This document shows positions 8,495 to 16,914 of a stretch of 64,000 nt of DNA, piece by piece. The DNA is from UBA1858 sp963976865 (GTDB lineage Bacteria > Pseudomonadota > Gammaproteobacteria > UBA4575): NCBI GenBank assembly GCA_963976865.1, contig CAXBLY010000006.1, forward strand, positions 62,001 through 126,000, given 5' to 3'. The translations under genes and the position numbers were made by a program. The notes under the pieces are model-generated. The model searched no databases and was not told the DNA's origin. It was given only the letters and a program-made list of their open reading frames with translations. Each line of letters begins with the position of its first letter. Positions within the stretch are counted from its first letter, which is position 1.

Positions 8495-9376
8495 CTAAGT
8501 TAAATGACCCATTTTACCACTTTGATAATCTGCCATAGCTTGTTGAATTTCTTTTTTGGTATTCATCACAAATGGACCCATACCTTCGATGGGTTCATTA
8601 AGTGGCTCGCCACTAAGTATTAGTGCTGTTGTAGCTGTAGTGCATTCGATAGAGATAGTATTTCCATTACGATCAAACAAACCAACCTCGGCAGTTTCGA
8701 TAGCATCTGAGCCATTAACATGTACGCTACCTTTAAGTACAACTAGCGCAGTCGTGTAGCCATCATGTAGCGTAAGGTCAAGTTTATGCTCACCCTTTAA
8801 TCGCAAATCCCAAACGTGAATAGGAGAATGTGTTTTAGCTGGTCCCATTGCTCCCTCGAATTCACCAGCGATAACGCGCACTGTCCCTTGATCGTTAGGT
8901 AGATTAACGAGTGGAATCTGACCGTTTAAAATTTCCTGATAGCGTGGTGATGTCATTTTGTCTTTGCCTGGCAAGTTAACCCATAATTGAACCATTTCAA
9001 ACATGCCACCACGTTGCGCAAAATCTCGCCCATGAAATTCTTCATGTACCAATCCAGATCCTGCAGTCATCCACTGCACATCACCAGGACCAATACTTCC
9101 ACCACCACCTGATGAATCACGATGCTCTACTTCGCCTTCGTAGACAATAGTGACTGTTTCAAAACCTCGATGAGGATGTTCTCCGACACCTAGGCGTTTT
9201 GTTGTAGGTGGAAACTCTTTAGGGCCTGCATAATCAAGCAGTAAGAACGGACTGAGTACTTCTCCCAGATTCGGATAAGAAAACAGTGATCTAACAGGGA
9301 AACCATCACCTACCCAATGACTCCCTGCACTACGTTGAATACAGCGTAATTTCTTATACTTTTGTGCTTTGTTCAT
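8495..9376 (-). CDS. Pirin family protein
   Basis: A two-cupin protein of 293 residues, normal for the pirin family; some members are quercetin 2,3-dioxygenases and others act as redox or transcription cofactors. The N-terminal cupin has the pirin signature PHRGFETVTIVYEGEVEHRDS, which holds metal-binding His residues. It is followed by GPGDVQWMTAGSGLVHEE with the further His and Glu ligands. The C-terminal cupin carries the pirin C domain ending in SGEPLNEPI.GMGPFVMNT. It is 34 bases downstream of an isochorismatase-like gene on the same strand; the two often travel together and are probably co-transcribed. The substrate is not known. Confidence 0.92.
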   Translation of the reverse strand: MNKAQKYKKLRCIQRSAGSHWVGDGFPVRSLFSYPNLGEVLSPFLLLDYAGPKEFPPTTKRLGVGEHPHRGFETVTIVYEGEVEHRDSSGGGGSIGPGDVQWMTAGSGLVHEEFHGRDFAQRGGMFEMVQLWVNLPGKDKMTSPRYQEILNGQIPLVNLPNDQGTVRVIAGEFEGAMGPAKTHSPIHVWDLRLKGEHKLDLTLHDGYTTALVVLKGSVHVNGSDAIETAEVGLFDRNGNTISIECTTATTALILSGEPLNEPIEGMGPFVMNTKKEIQQAMADYQSGKMGHLT

Positions 9377-9410
9377 TAGCTTGCCTGATCGTGGTGCTTT
9401 TCATATCCAA

Positions 9411-10040
9411 CTAAGTATTTTTGAGTGCTGTATAACTAGTCATAAGACAACGATAAGACGGAAGATGATTCGAGAACAAAGTTCCTAAACCTTCAACATC
9501 ATTTCTCCAATCGCGATGCAGTTCGCAAGCAGCACCAAACCAACTTACAAGTTGTGCACCAGCCTGGGACATGCGATCCCATGCGGCGTCACGAGTCACC
9601 TTGTTGAAAGTACCGGAAGCATCCGTTACCACAAAAACTTCATAACCTTCTTCAATTGCTGATAACGCGGGAAATGCGACACAGACTTCAGTGACAATGC
9701 CCGCAATTAGGAGTTGCTTTTTACCGGTTGCTTTAACTGCTTTTACGAAATCTTCGTTGTCCCAGGCATTAATTTGGCCCGGGCGAGCTATGTAAGGCGC
9801 ATCAGGAAAAATCTCTTTAATTTCGGGCACAAGAGGTCCATTTGGACCATCCTCAAAACTGGTGGTTAAGATGGTCGGCAACTCGAAGTATTTCGCACAA
9901 TCAGCAAAAGCGAGTACATTGTTTTTAAAATCATCTGGTGATGAGTCGTGAACACAATTTGTTAGTCCAGACTGGTGATCTACTAGAAGAACGGCGACAT
10001 TATCTTTATCTAAACGATTGTATTTAAACTTATTACTCAT
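9411..10040 (-). CDS. Isochorismatase-like cysteine hydrolase (YcaC type)
   Basis: A 209-residue alpha/beta hydrolase of the isochorismatase superfamily, close to the YcaC group. The catalytic Asp is in AVLLVDHQSG and the nucleophilic Cys in GIVTEVCVAFPALSA. The intervening cis-peptide region and the VVTDASGTFNKVTRDAA block match the family. It most likely hydrolyses an amide or C-O bond of a small molecule, unidentified here. A good ribosome site (AAGGAG, six bases before ATG) supports the start at 10040. The pirin gene follows directly, so they form a two-gene operon. The upstream 414-base gap holds its promoter region. Confidence 0.88.
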   Translation of the reverse strand: MSNKFKYNRLDKDNVAVLLVDHQSGLTNCVHDSSPDDFKNNVLAFADCAKYFELPTILTTSFEDGPNGPLVPEIKEIFPDAPYIARPGQINAWDNEDFVKAVKATGKKQLLIAGIVTEVCVAFPALSAIEEGYEVFVVTDASGTFNKVTRDAAWDRMSQAGAQLVSWFGAACELHRDWRNDVEGLGTLFSNHLPSYRCLMTSYTALKNT

Positions 10041-10454
10041 GGCGTGCTCCTTCTTGTTATTTATTGTCTGAAAAGCAATTACGTAACAATCATATAGCTT
10101 TCAAATAGCATGATACTAATAGTTCAGCAATTTAAATTTTTAGCATACTAGTCAGTACTGACACCATTGACACATGTCCGTTTTGGCTAAAAAGCATCCA
10201 CTAAAAACGATTCTATATCAGTATATTTGAGGTTGCTAATATTATATAAACCGCGATGTCCACCTCTGCTTCGTAGCCAACATTCATAAAAATTTCATAT
10301 GAATATCATTCATCTAACTTACTGACAAACAGAGATATTATTTTTTCTCAAGTCATCAATGTAATTTTTGTGAATCACTTCACAAAAATGACTTTTGTAT
10401 AGCACGAAGATCGTAAAACAATACTAAAAATACTGATTCATAAGGAGAGCTAAT
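10041..10454. other. Intergenic region with degenerate palindromic repeats
   Basis: 414 bases between two divergently transcribed genes with no convincing ORF. ATGTCCGTTTTGGCT at 10174-10188 resembles the reverse complement of the repeat units beside DUF3592. A second candidate, ATGTCC...CCAACATT, lies at about 10255-10285. Both are poor matches. The rest is AT-rich and presumably holds the two divergent promoters; AGGAG at 10443-10447 is the ribosome site of the downstream gene. Confidence 0.4.
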
Positions 10455-11990
10455 ATGAAATACATTTCGATGCTAGCGACCGCATTATTCATATTGTTAA
10501 TTACGTCAAACGCACATGCACAAAATTTTGGCGTAATTAAAAATTATGGTGCGGTTCCTGGTTACAATTTATTTACCGCCTTTCGTGGTACCTCCGTGTA
10601 CCTCATGGATAACGATGGGCAACTAATCAATGAATGGGTTGAACCTGATGGGTTTCCTGCTGGAGCAAACATGTTCCTGAACAGAAAAGGACACCTGATT
10701 CGTACAATTCAAAGTGGTCCAGAGGCTTCTCCCTATGGTGCTGGTGCAGGTCTGGGGGGATTAATTCGAGCCTACCGCTGGGATGGAAGTATCATTTGGG
10801 AATTCCCAATGAAATCACTAAACATGACATCTCATCACACGATGATTCCATTACCTAATGGCAATGTTTTGGTTACAGCATACTCTACAGAGAGTTGTGT
10901 GGGTGCTGAAGTTTGCGGCGAGTCAGGAACATTTCGCAGTGAAAAATTAATTGAATTAAAGCCTAAACCTAAAAAAGGGACAGCTAAAATTGTCTGGGAA
11001 TGGAATTTAGCCGACCATTTACTTCCCATTGGTGCTGATAGTGTCGAGAATGCTCATCTTTGGGGAGGCGAAGTGGGTTGTGGAGGCCCGGGCGATCCTT
11101 GCACCACTCCTAACATTAATCATCTTGATTACGATCCTCACACGAAGCAAATTCTTATGAGTTGCAACACTTGCGATGAAATCTGGGTTATTGAAAAGCA
11201 ACCCACTACCCGCAAGGCAGCAAAAAACAAGGGTGGCCGTTACGGTAAAGGTGGTGGTTTTATCTATCGCTATGGTAATCGTGGTAACTACAATGCTGCT
11301 GCTGAGGGTGCGGGGACTCTACAAATAGATCTTCAGCATGGTGTTCGATTTGTTAAACATCGCGATGAGTTGGGTTGGACCATTCATGACAAGCGTGTTG
11401 GAAATATCATTCTATACAACAATGGTTTTTCAACGACTGATGAAATGGCATATACGGAAATAAAACCTGTTAGAAATCGTCGTGGTGGATACAAGATGAT
11501 TGATGGTGCTTTTCAACCACTACTACCTACCAAAACATCGACCAATCTAGGCTCTCCATTTATGGGCAGTGTTCAGGCACTCCCTTATAAACACACCATT
11601 ATTAATGCGGGTGTTGGCGGAACAGGCCCTAATGGTACAGCCGGTTTTCCTCCTGCACCTGGATTTGCAATCGGTGGTGCTACGGCAATAGAGCTGGATA
11701 AGCGGGGACACGAAGTCTGGCGATTTGTAAATCCAGTTTACTCTACAAATCAAGGAGGATTGGGCGGTCTTGTGAATAGAACCGAGAGTAAAATAATTGG
11801 TGCAGATTGTCCTATCGTTAATACCTGGAATCTCGCTAATGGACCAAACGCCAAAACCAACTGGATGTTTCGTATGTTACGGTACTCTAAGCATTTCCCA
11901 GGATTTCGAGGGAAAAATTTGCATCCTAAAGGGTTAATTACCGATGCAGGGACGTGTGTATCTGATCCACCTCCCCCACCGGCACCATAA
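10455..11990 (+). CDS. Exported arylsulfotransferase (ASST)-like beta-propeller
   Basis: A 511-residue periplasmic protein with a Sec signal peptide (residues 1-22, cut after AHA). It resembles arylsulfotransferase/ASST-like six-bladed propellers. The blades include G-x-L-I-R-A-Y-R-W-D-G-S-I-I-W-E-F, SHHTMIPLPNGNVLV, INHLDYDPHTKQILMS and QHGVRFV, with the His residues expected around the active site. Known ASSTs transfer sulfate between aromatic acceptors; activity here is unproven because many paralogs are not sulfotransferases. Cys pairs (CVGAEVCGE, CNTCDE) probably form disulfides. The C-terminus ends in a Pro run. AGGAG lies seven bases before the ATG. A strong terminator follows at 12007. 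Confidence 0.75.
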   Translation: MKYISMLATALFILLITSNAHAQNFGVIKNYGAVPGYNLFTAFRGTSVYLMDNDGQLINEWVEPDGFPAGANMFLNRKGHLIRTIQSGPEASPYGAGAGLGGLIRAYRWDGSIIWEFPMKSLNMTSHHTMIPLPNGNVLVTAYSTESCVGAEVCGESGTFRSEKLIELKPKPKKGTAKIVWEWNLADHLLPIGADSVENAHLWGGEVGCGGPGDPCTTPNINHLDYDPHTKQILMSCNTCDEIWVIEKQPTTRKAAKNKGGRYGKGGGFIYRYGNRGNYNAAAEGAGTLQIDLQHGVRFVKHRDELGWTIHDKRVGNIILYNNGFSTTDEMAYTEIKPVRNRRGGYKMIDGAFQPLLPTKTSTNLGSPFMGSVQALPYKHTIINAGVGGTGPNGTAGFPPAPGFAIGGATAIELDKRGHEVWRFVNPVYSTNQGGLGGLVNRTESKIIGADCPIVNTWNLANGPNAKTNWMFRMLRYSKHFPGFRGKNLHPKGLITDAGTCVSDPPPPPAP

Positions 11991-12006
11991 CAAAAACTAT
12001 CCTTCA

Positions 12007-12035
12007 ATGGGGCCTGATAAAGGCCCCATTTTTTT
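12007..12035 (+). terminator. Rho-independent terminator after ASST-like gene
   Basis: A perfect 9-bp stem ATGGGGCCT/AGGCCCCAT with a GATAA loop, followed by a run of seven T. It begins 17 bases after the stop of the arylsulfotransferase-like gene. Confidence 0.92.
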
Positions 12036-12071
12036 GAGATTGTTTAATACTGAATGTCAGCTATTGAGCAT

Positions 12072-12102
12072 AAAAAAAGCCTCGACACAGTATCGAGGCT
12101 TT
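12072..12102 (-). terminator. Terminator of the 13-mer repeat protein gene
   Basis: On the minus strand, AAAGCCTCGA and TCGAGGCTTT form a 10-bp stem around a 7-base loop and are followed by seven T. It lies 28 bases after the stop of the minus-strand gene at 12130. The opposing strand has its own terminator just before it, so the two convergent genes are well insulated. Confidence 0.9.
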
Positions 12103-12129
12103 CTGCTTTAGCTTCATGATCAAATTGAA

Positions 12130-12639
12130 TTATTGATCTGTATTTACTGAAACGTAAGCATTCGGGTCCATCATTTTATACATAGCTGCATAGTATTCTG
12201 GGTTCATGGAAGCCGCTAGCCATTGAGAATAATACGCAGGGTTCATGTATGAGAAAAATGGCTGGTACATTTGTGGATTCATAGAAGCGCCCATCCAGTT
12301 CATGTACATCGCAGGATTCATAAATGGCACCATTGCATTCATCCATTTAGTAGGATTACTGTAATTTGCCATCCATTCATTCCACTGTTCTGGGTTTGAC
12401 GAACATTCCATAAATACTTTTGTCGTTTCCGGGTTGTTCATTGCAACAAAAAGCTTCATGGATTCAGCAGGATTTGCCATGGTTTTAGCCATGACTTCAG
12501 GGTCATAAAATGCATCAAAAGTCTGACAATTCGCAGTGTAATTTGTCGTTACATTATTTTCTGATTCACCAAAAACAGGTGAAAACGACACAGTTAAGAT
12601 ACCTATAACTGCAGCGATAATAAGATTAGATAGTTTCAT
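12130..12639 (-). CDS. Exported Met/aromatic 13-residue repeat protein
   Basis: A 169-residue protein with a signal peptide (residues 1-24) and a mature part built almost wholly from a 13-residue repeat. Asn-Pro recurs at residues 56, 69, 82, 95, 108, 121, 133, 146, with Asp-Pro at 158. The unit reads about N-P-x-x-[YW]-x-x-[WF]-M-x-x-x-M. Met makes up a large share, and Trp/Tyr sit at fixed positions. There are only two Cys (38 and 79) in the mature protein. Spacing of 13 suggests short helices capped by Asn-Pro stacking into a superhelix. Met-rich periplasmic proteins can bind copper or scavenge oxidants, but nothing here proves that. It has its own terminator and no operon partner. Confidence 0.75.
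   Translation of the reverse strand: MKLSNLIIAAVIGILTVSFSPVFGESENNVTTNYTANCQTFDAFYDPEVMAKTMANPAESMKLFVAMNNPETTKVFMECSSNPEQWNEWMANYSNPTKWMNAMVPFMNPAMYMNWMGASMNPQMYQPFFSYMNPAYYSQWLAASMNPEYYAAMYKMMDPNAYVSVNTDQ
12154..12474 (-). repeat. 13-residue protein repeat, nine units
   Basis: Region of the preceding gene encoding successive Asn-Pro (last: Asp-Pro) units. Spacing is 13 residues for the first five intervals, then 12, 13 and 12. Repeats are clear at the protein level and diverged in DNA. Confidence 0.8.
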
Positions 12640-13001
12640 ACTACATACTCCAAAAGAAATTTTAAAAATATCAATAAGTTAATCAATTCTGTGTAACAAA
12701 TGTACTGTACAAAGAGTGGTCAATATTAGGATCAGCTTATATATCAATCAATTAAATAGTTTTTATCCCTATATAAGCGAAATTAACAACATATTCATGA
12801 TTTTATATAGAATATATGCCAGTACTTTTTGGTGAAATTCAAAGTCAGTTATGAATCTGATTTAGAGATGAATTTAGGAAATAAACGATCAAGTAAGCCT
12901 TGATAATATTGCATAGAATTTATTTTTATAACTTTTTCAAATCTGATATGAATAAAATGTGTGTGCTTAAATAAGCTACTTAATCGTTTTTGAGGTATCC
13001 C
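12640..13001. other. AT-rich divergent intergenic region
   Basis: About 360 bases between the repeat-protein gene and the rhodanese gene, very AT-rich. It must hold two divergent promoters, but I cannot pick out convincing -35/-10 pairs. No RNA gene or repeat was seen. Confidence 0.4.
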
Positions 13002-13979
13002 ATGAAAATATTATCAATTTATTTATTGCTTGCAGCTAACGTAATAATGGCTGGACAAGCACTATCTACAGAATTACCAAAACCCTTGGTCAATACTGAT
13101 TGGCTTGCTGATAATTTAGAGCATGTTTCAATAATCGATGTTAGATCAACGGGTGAAAGCTTTACTTCTAATCCTGTTTTTGAAAAAAGCAATAATTCAG
13201 GTGTATTAAAATTAATTCGAGTTGGGGGGCATATCCCTGGTGCGCACTTGGTTTTATATAAACATGTCCGCGGGAATCAAATAATAAATGGTACAAAAGT
13301 TAAGTACGTGCTGCCTGGAAAGTCTGCTTTTGAGAAGTTGATGCAAAACGCAGGTATACATCAACAAAGCAATATTGTCGTAGTTACTAATGCCGAGAAT
13401 GATTTTGATTTAACAATGGCGACACGCATGTATTGGCAAATCAAGTATTATGGACATGAAAATGTCTCGATATTAAACGGTGGCACGGCTCAATGGCTGG
13501 TTGACGGACGCGACATTGTAACGAATTCGGAAAATGCGATTAAGGGAGACTGGCTGGCAAAAATGGAAAATACAAATCTGTTAGCAAGTAGCGAAGAAGT
13601 CATAGCGGCAATTGACAATGATTCTATACAAATAGTCGATGTTCGCCCACTTGGCCAATATTTAGGGACATACAAAAGTGCAAAAGTAGAAGAAAAAGGT
13701 CATATCCCATCTGCAAAATCATATCCTGTTGATTTAGTAGCAACAAGAAACACTCCAGTAAAGTTTTCATCAAAATCTGAACTGACACAGTTGACCAAAG
13801 CATTAAGTGTTGATTTGCATGAAGATACTATTACTTATTGCAATAGCGGTCATATGGCATCTGGTGCCTGGTTTGTATTTCACGAAATATTAGGAATGAA
13901 TAATATCAAGTTATACGATGGCTCTATGCATCAATGGACAGCAGAGAAAAGGCCTGTTGTCAAAATGAAACTTGAGTGA
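13002..13979 (+). CDS. Exported tandem-rhodanese sulfurtransferase
   Basis: Thiosulfate/3-mercaptopyruvate sulfurtransferase-type protein with a signal peptide (MKILSIYLLLAANVIMAGQAL) and two rhodanese domains. The first begins VSIIDVRSTGES and has no active Cys (VVVTNAEND replaces the loop). The second begins IQIVDVRPLGQY and carries the catalytic Cys in ITYCNSGHMAS. An inactive N-terminal and active C-terminal domain is normal for this family. The ATG at 13002 has GAGGT six bases upstream and is preferred over an in-frame TTG at 12990. It probably handles sulfane sulfur in the periplasm. A small ion-channel gene follows 84 bases on. Confidence 0.9.
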   Translation: MKILSIYLLLAANVIMAGQALSTELPKPLVNTDWLADNLEHVSIIDVRSTGESFTSNPVFEKSNNSGVLKLIRVGGHIPGAHLVLYKHVRGNQIINGTKVKYVLPGKSAFEKLMQNAGIHQQSNIVVVTNAENDFDLTMATRMYWQIKYYGHENVSILNGGTAQWLVDGRDIVTNSENAIKGDWLAKMENTNLLASSEEVIAAIDNDSIQIVDVRPLGQYLGTYKSAKVEEKGHIPSAKSYPVDLVATRNTPVKFSSKSELTQLTKALSVDLHEDTITYCNSGHMASGAWFVFHEILGMNNIKLYDGSMHQWTAEKRPVVKMKLE

Positions 13980-14063
13980 TAGACATTGTCCTTCCATCTC
14001 CTTATTGAAGTGTGGTACTTCTATCCGGGATAGGTACATTTCTCTCTATATTAAAATAAGCTT

Positions 14064-14492
14064 ATGTTGATTGTCCTGGTATTCACAAGTTTTGCTATAA
14101 TTCTCGTCGTTACATTGCACTATGAAGTGTTAACTCATTTATCAGAAAAACATTTCTCACGTAAATGGCCATCAAGGCTCTTATTACCGGTTGGTGTGCT
14201 AATTATAATTTTTACTCATGTTGTTGAAGTATGGGTATTTGCATTTACATATTTATTAATATTTTCATTTAATGGAGTTGGAGATGTTATTGGTGAGTTT
14301 GACTATACCATCCTGGATTATGCATATTTTTCGTTTGTTAATTACACGTCATTAGGCTATGGGGATATAGTCCCTACTGGTCATATTAGATTTATTGCAG
14401 GTACCGAATCGCTTGTAGGTTTAGTATTGATAGCCTGGTCTGCCTCTTTTACTTATTTAGAAATGCGACGAATAATAACAGATAAAAAATAA
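14064..14492 (+). CDS. Two-TM potassium channel-like protein
   Basis: A 142-residue protein with an ion-channel (Ion_trans_2) pore. Hydrophobic helices lie near residues 2-20, 38-70 and 108-130. Between the last two is the selectivity-filter motif TSLGYGDIVPTGHIR, the K+ channel signature T-x-G-Y-G-D with a usual flanking sequence. An inner-membrane tetramer conducting K+ would be expected. There is no regulatory RCK domain, so it is a minimal channel. It lies downstream of the tandem rhodanese gene on the same strand with an 84-base gap, so co-transcription is possible but unproven. Confidence 0.85.
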   Translation: MLIVLVFTSFAIILVVTLHYEVLTHLSEKHFSRKWPSRLLLPVGVLIIIFTHVVEVWVFAFTYLLIFSFNGVGDVIGEFDYTILDYAYFSFVNYTSLGYGDIVPTGHIRFIAGTESLVGLVLIAWSASFTYLEMRRIITDKK

Positions 14493-14563
14493 CCGTATTT
14501 TGCTTTTCGATAACAAAAAACGCCTTTGTCGCTCATTTAACCTATGACCTTGAGGAGAGTAAT

Positions 14564-14854
14564 TTACAGATTATTGAAAATAGCTTGAGCGTCCTGATCC
14601 CAGGGGGACACTTTAGTTAAGATTTCAGCATAATATTTCGCGTTATCCTGATCCCCAGTTTTTTGAAATAATTTAATCAATGCATAGAGGACATCTGTAT
14701 CTGTTGCATATTTATCATGTACATTAATCAAATTATTTATTGCTTTGTCAGTTTTACCAAGCGAATCCAGTGCGATCGCATAAATATATTGAAAGCGAGT
14801 AATGCCAGATTCAATACGAATAGCTTGTGTATGGCGAATTATCAATTTGAGCAA
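14564..14854 (-). pseudogene. TPR protein C-terminal remnant
   Basis: A 96-codon frame whose product is made of TPR-like helices: FQYIYAIALDSLGKTDKAINNL, then TDVLYALIKLFQKTGDQDNAKYYAEIL and a final SPWDQDAQAIFNNL. This matches the extreme C-terminus of larger TPR proteins, for example those with N-terminal multihaem cytochrome or peptidase domains, which end in the same 'YA/YIYAVAL..G....AI' pattern. There is no signal peptide or full domain upstream, so it looks like the leftover 3' end of a deleted gene. A genuine short protein cannot be excluded. Confidence 0.5.
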
Positions 14855-15112
14855 TCCAAAGAAGGTATAGTGTGTAAAAATGAATTCTCTGATATTTTTC
14901 AGTTAATAAAACACAGAAACAGACCTGATGTACGTGAAGCACATGTAATTCAAATATAGTTAATGGTAAAAATCAGGATATGGAATTATAAAATTAATTT
15001 CCCCCTGTAAATTGACTGTTTAACAGGGAAGCCAGAGTCTGCTGCAGGCCTGAAGCAGTCACGTTTGATAAACTTATGCATAACATTGCTTTAATAAAGA
15101 GGAGAATTAATC
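14855..15112. other. Gap with no clear gene
   Basis: 258 bases upstream of the SnoaL-like gene. A 42-codon plus-strand frame starts at 14832 but shows no family signature. GAGGAG at about 15101 is the ribosome site of the next gene. It may contain decayed sequence of the TPR gene. Confidence 0.35.
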
Positions 15113-15511
15113 ATGCCTTCAGAAACAGACGCGGTGAAAGCCTATTTCGATGCATGGAATAGTCATGATACTGATGCAATTTTAAGTTCACTGACACCAG
15201 ATGGGACTTACAGTGACCCTGTTGGCGGAGAAAATTTATCTGGCCAGGCTTATGCAGACTACGCCTCCTCTTTGTTCACAGCATTTCCTGATCTCAAATT
15301 GGAATTAATCAGCAATACTGTTGCAAGTAACGGTATTGTTGCTGCCCCTTGGTTATTATTCGGCACTCATAAAGGTCCAGTTGGAGATTACGCACCGACT
15401 AATCGAGAGGTAATTCTACCTGGGTGTGATTTTATTACTGTTGAAAACGGCAAAGTAAAAAAAGTAATAGGCTACTTTGACCCAGAGTATTTATTTAACC
15501 AGCTAAAATAA
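15113..15511 (+). CDS. SnoaL-like / NTF2-fold protein
   Basis: A 132-residue protein with the SnoaL (polyketide-cyclase-like) NTF2 fold. It opens with AVKAYFDAWNSHDTDAILSSLTPDGTYSDP, whose 'Y-F-x-A-W-x-x-H-D' helix and the following strand are characteristic. It continues with LFTAFPDLKLEL and ends GKVKKVIGYFDPEYLFNQL. Members are often annotated as ester cyclases or steroid-isomerase-like, but most have unknown substrates. A very good ribosome site (GAGGAG) supports the start. It is a single gene with a weak hairpin after the stop. Cytoplasmic, with no signal peptide. Confidence 0.85.
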   Translation: MPSETDAVKAYFDAWNSHDTDAILSSLTPDGTYSDPVGGENLSGQAYADYASSLFTAFPDLKLELISNTVASNGIVAAPWLLFGTHKGPVGDYAPTNREVILPGCDFITVENGKVKKVIGYFDPEYLFNQLK

Positions 15512-15535
15512 AAGATCTCTCAAGTGAGTTCTTTT
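15510..15535 (+). terminator. Possible terminator after SnoaL-like gene
   Basis: AAAAGA and TCTTTT arms with an inner CTC/GAG pair immediately overlapping the stop codon region, ending in TTTT. The stem has a mismatch and few GC pairs, so it is a weak call. Confidence 0.4.
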
Positions 15536-15693
15536 GCGCCAAATACGGAACTTGCAGCTACGGAAAAATGAATCCGGGAGATTCACGGGCGAGAATTTAC
15601 TGTAAGAATGGCACTTTCAAGTCCACTTATGCCATACATACAGCAATCAATATTTATTCGGGCTTATATGTTAGAGACTAGTTATGTTAGAGG

Positions 15694-16482
15694 CTAGCAG
15701 GCTTGACCTTTTCTCTTACGAGCAAAAATTCCTACTCCTATTAATCCAGACAGGAATAAAGGAATAGCTGCAGGTATGGGAACTACGGCGGCATCGTATT
15801 CGTAAGTGACATCAACGGAGCCGAGAACATCTATCCGTGAACTTGAACTCACGCCACTCAGGACAGTACCAAATGTAGGTAGATTCAGTGAATTTCGTGT
15901 AGACGCTAAAAATTCCAATAGTTTATTACCAGTCCCAATAAAAGGGCTAACATCGCCCTGTGGTCTGATCACGATATCTATGATTTGTTCTGGTCTGGAG
16001 GTTGCAAAATATATGCGTTCTATATCAGACGTATAACTACTGCGCCCGGGCAAAGTAACCGTAATACTTCCTAGTGTTAAAGGTGTTCCTGCAGGAACAT
16101 CAAGAGGAGTTTCAGGAATAGCGCTGGAAGCAATAATATTATTAAAAATAAATCTGTCAAAGAACTTGGGGCCCTCGACCAGAAAGCTATTAGCACCCAG
16201 ACTAAATGGCACAGGATTTAATGTCCGATTGCTTATATCAATTCCTAGCTGAAGATCAAGGTTATACCTTATATCTACCTGCCTCAATGTTCCCAGATCA
16301 GCATTAAAGAATGGTATGGCAGCACTAAAACTGCTAGTAGGATTATCTCCCCTGAAAGTAGAATTAACATCAAAGTCTGTCGAATAAGACACTGTGGCGG
16401 CCGTAGCGTGAGCGCTAAATGTGATCGTTACGATTGAAGCAGCAATGATGAGTGCTTTATGCAATTTCTTGTAAGGTTTCAA
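15694..16482 (-). CDS. Exported surface protein with PEP-CTERM-like (VPLPA) sorting tail
   Basis: A 262-residue protein with an N-terminal signal peptide (residues about 8-29, AHATAA cleavage region) and a beta-rich middle. Its C-terminal sorting signal is V-P-I-P-A-A, a hydrophobic helix (IPLFLSGLIGVGIFA) and a basic end (RKRK). This tripartite tail is the VPLPA-CTERM variant of PEP-CTERM, recognised by exosortase systems and linked to exopolysaccharide. No exosortase gene is in the window. The middle contains 'choice-of-anchor' style strands (VSYSTDFDVNSTF, IDIVIRPQGD). It lies downstream of tRNA-Glu on the same strand. Confidence 0.75.
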   Translation of the reverse strand: MKPYKKLHKALIIAASIVTITFSAHATAATVSYSTDFDVNSTFRGDNPTSSFSAAIPFFNADLGTLRQVDIRYNLDLQLGIDISNRTLNPVPFSLGANSFLVEGPKFFDRFIFNNIIASSAIPETPLDVPAGTPLTLGSITVTLPGRSSYTSDIERIYFATSRPEQIIDIVIRPQGDVSPFIGTGNKLLEFLASTRNSLNLPTFGTVLSGVSSSSRIDVLGSVDVTYEYDAAVVPIPAAIPLFLSGLIGVGIFARKRKGQAC

Positions 16483-16636
16483 GGAATTCTCCCAAATCCA
16501 GGTTATCTATCAGTTTTCTTAAAGACAGGACAAGCAGCAGATAGAAATTTTATTATTATAATTTTGTTAATTATTTAGCTAACTATATTAACGTTTTCAC
16601 TGAAGTGTGAACAGAATATTATTTACTGCAAAAGAA

Positions 16637-16712
16637 TGGCGTCCCCAAGGGGATTCGAACCCCTGTTGTCGCCGTGAAAGGGCGATGTCCTAGGCCTCTA
16701 GACGATGGGGAC
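16637..16712 (-). tRNA. tRNA-Glu (TTC)
   Basis: The complementary strand reads GTCCCCATCGTCTAGAGGCC at the 5' end, an anticodon arm CGCCC-TTTCACG with anticodon TTC, the T-arm GGTTCGAATCC, and ends in an encoded CCA. The acceptor stem GTCCCCA/TGGGGAC pairs fully, giving 76 nucleotides. Confidence 0.97.
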
Positions 16713-16914
16713 ATTGTGATCGCTGTATCGTAGAGTACACTGCTCTTCAACAGTGCTTATGGGCCGCGAACATTACGTTAAAACAGGCACTTATGTCAAG
16801 CACGAAGATTAATAATGGTCTCACTCTTATATTTATCTCTCTCATCGGGAATTCTCTGAATTAAACTGGCAATTTAAGTAAACTTCGGTGCACAAATGCA
16901 TTCTAACTTAACCA

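Noticed and set aside
12990..13001. TTG start four codons upstream of the tandem rhodanese ATG
   Set aside because: GAGGT is correctly spaced for the ATG at 13002, and it gives a better signal peptide.
14832..14959. Plus-strand 42-codon frame beginning MANYQFEQSKEG
   Set aside because: It overlaps the TPR remnant, lacks a ribosome site and matches nothing; probably chance.
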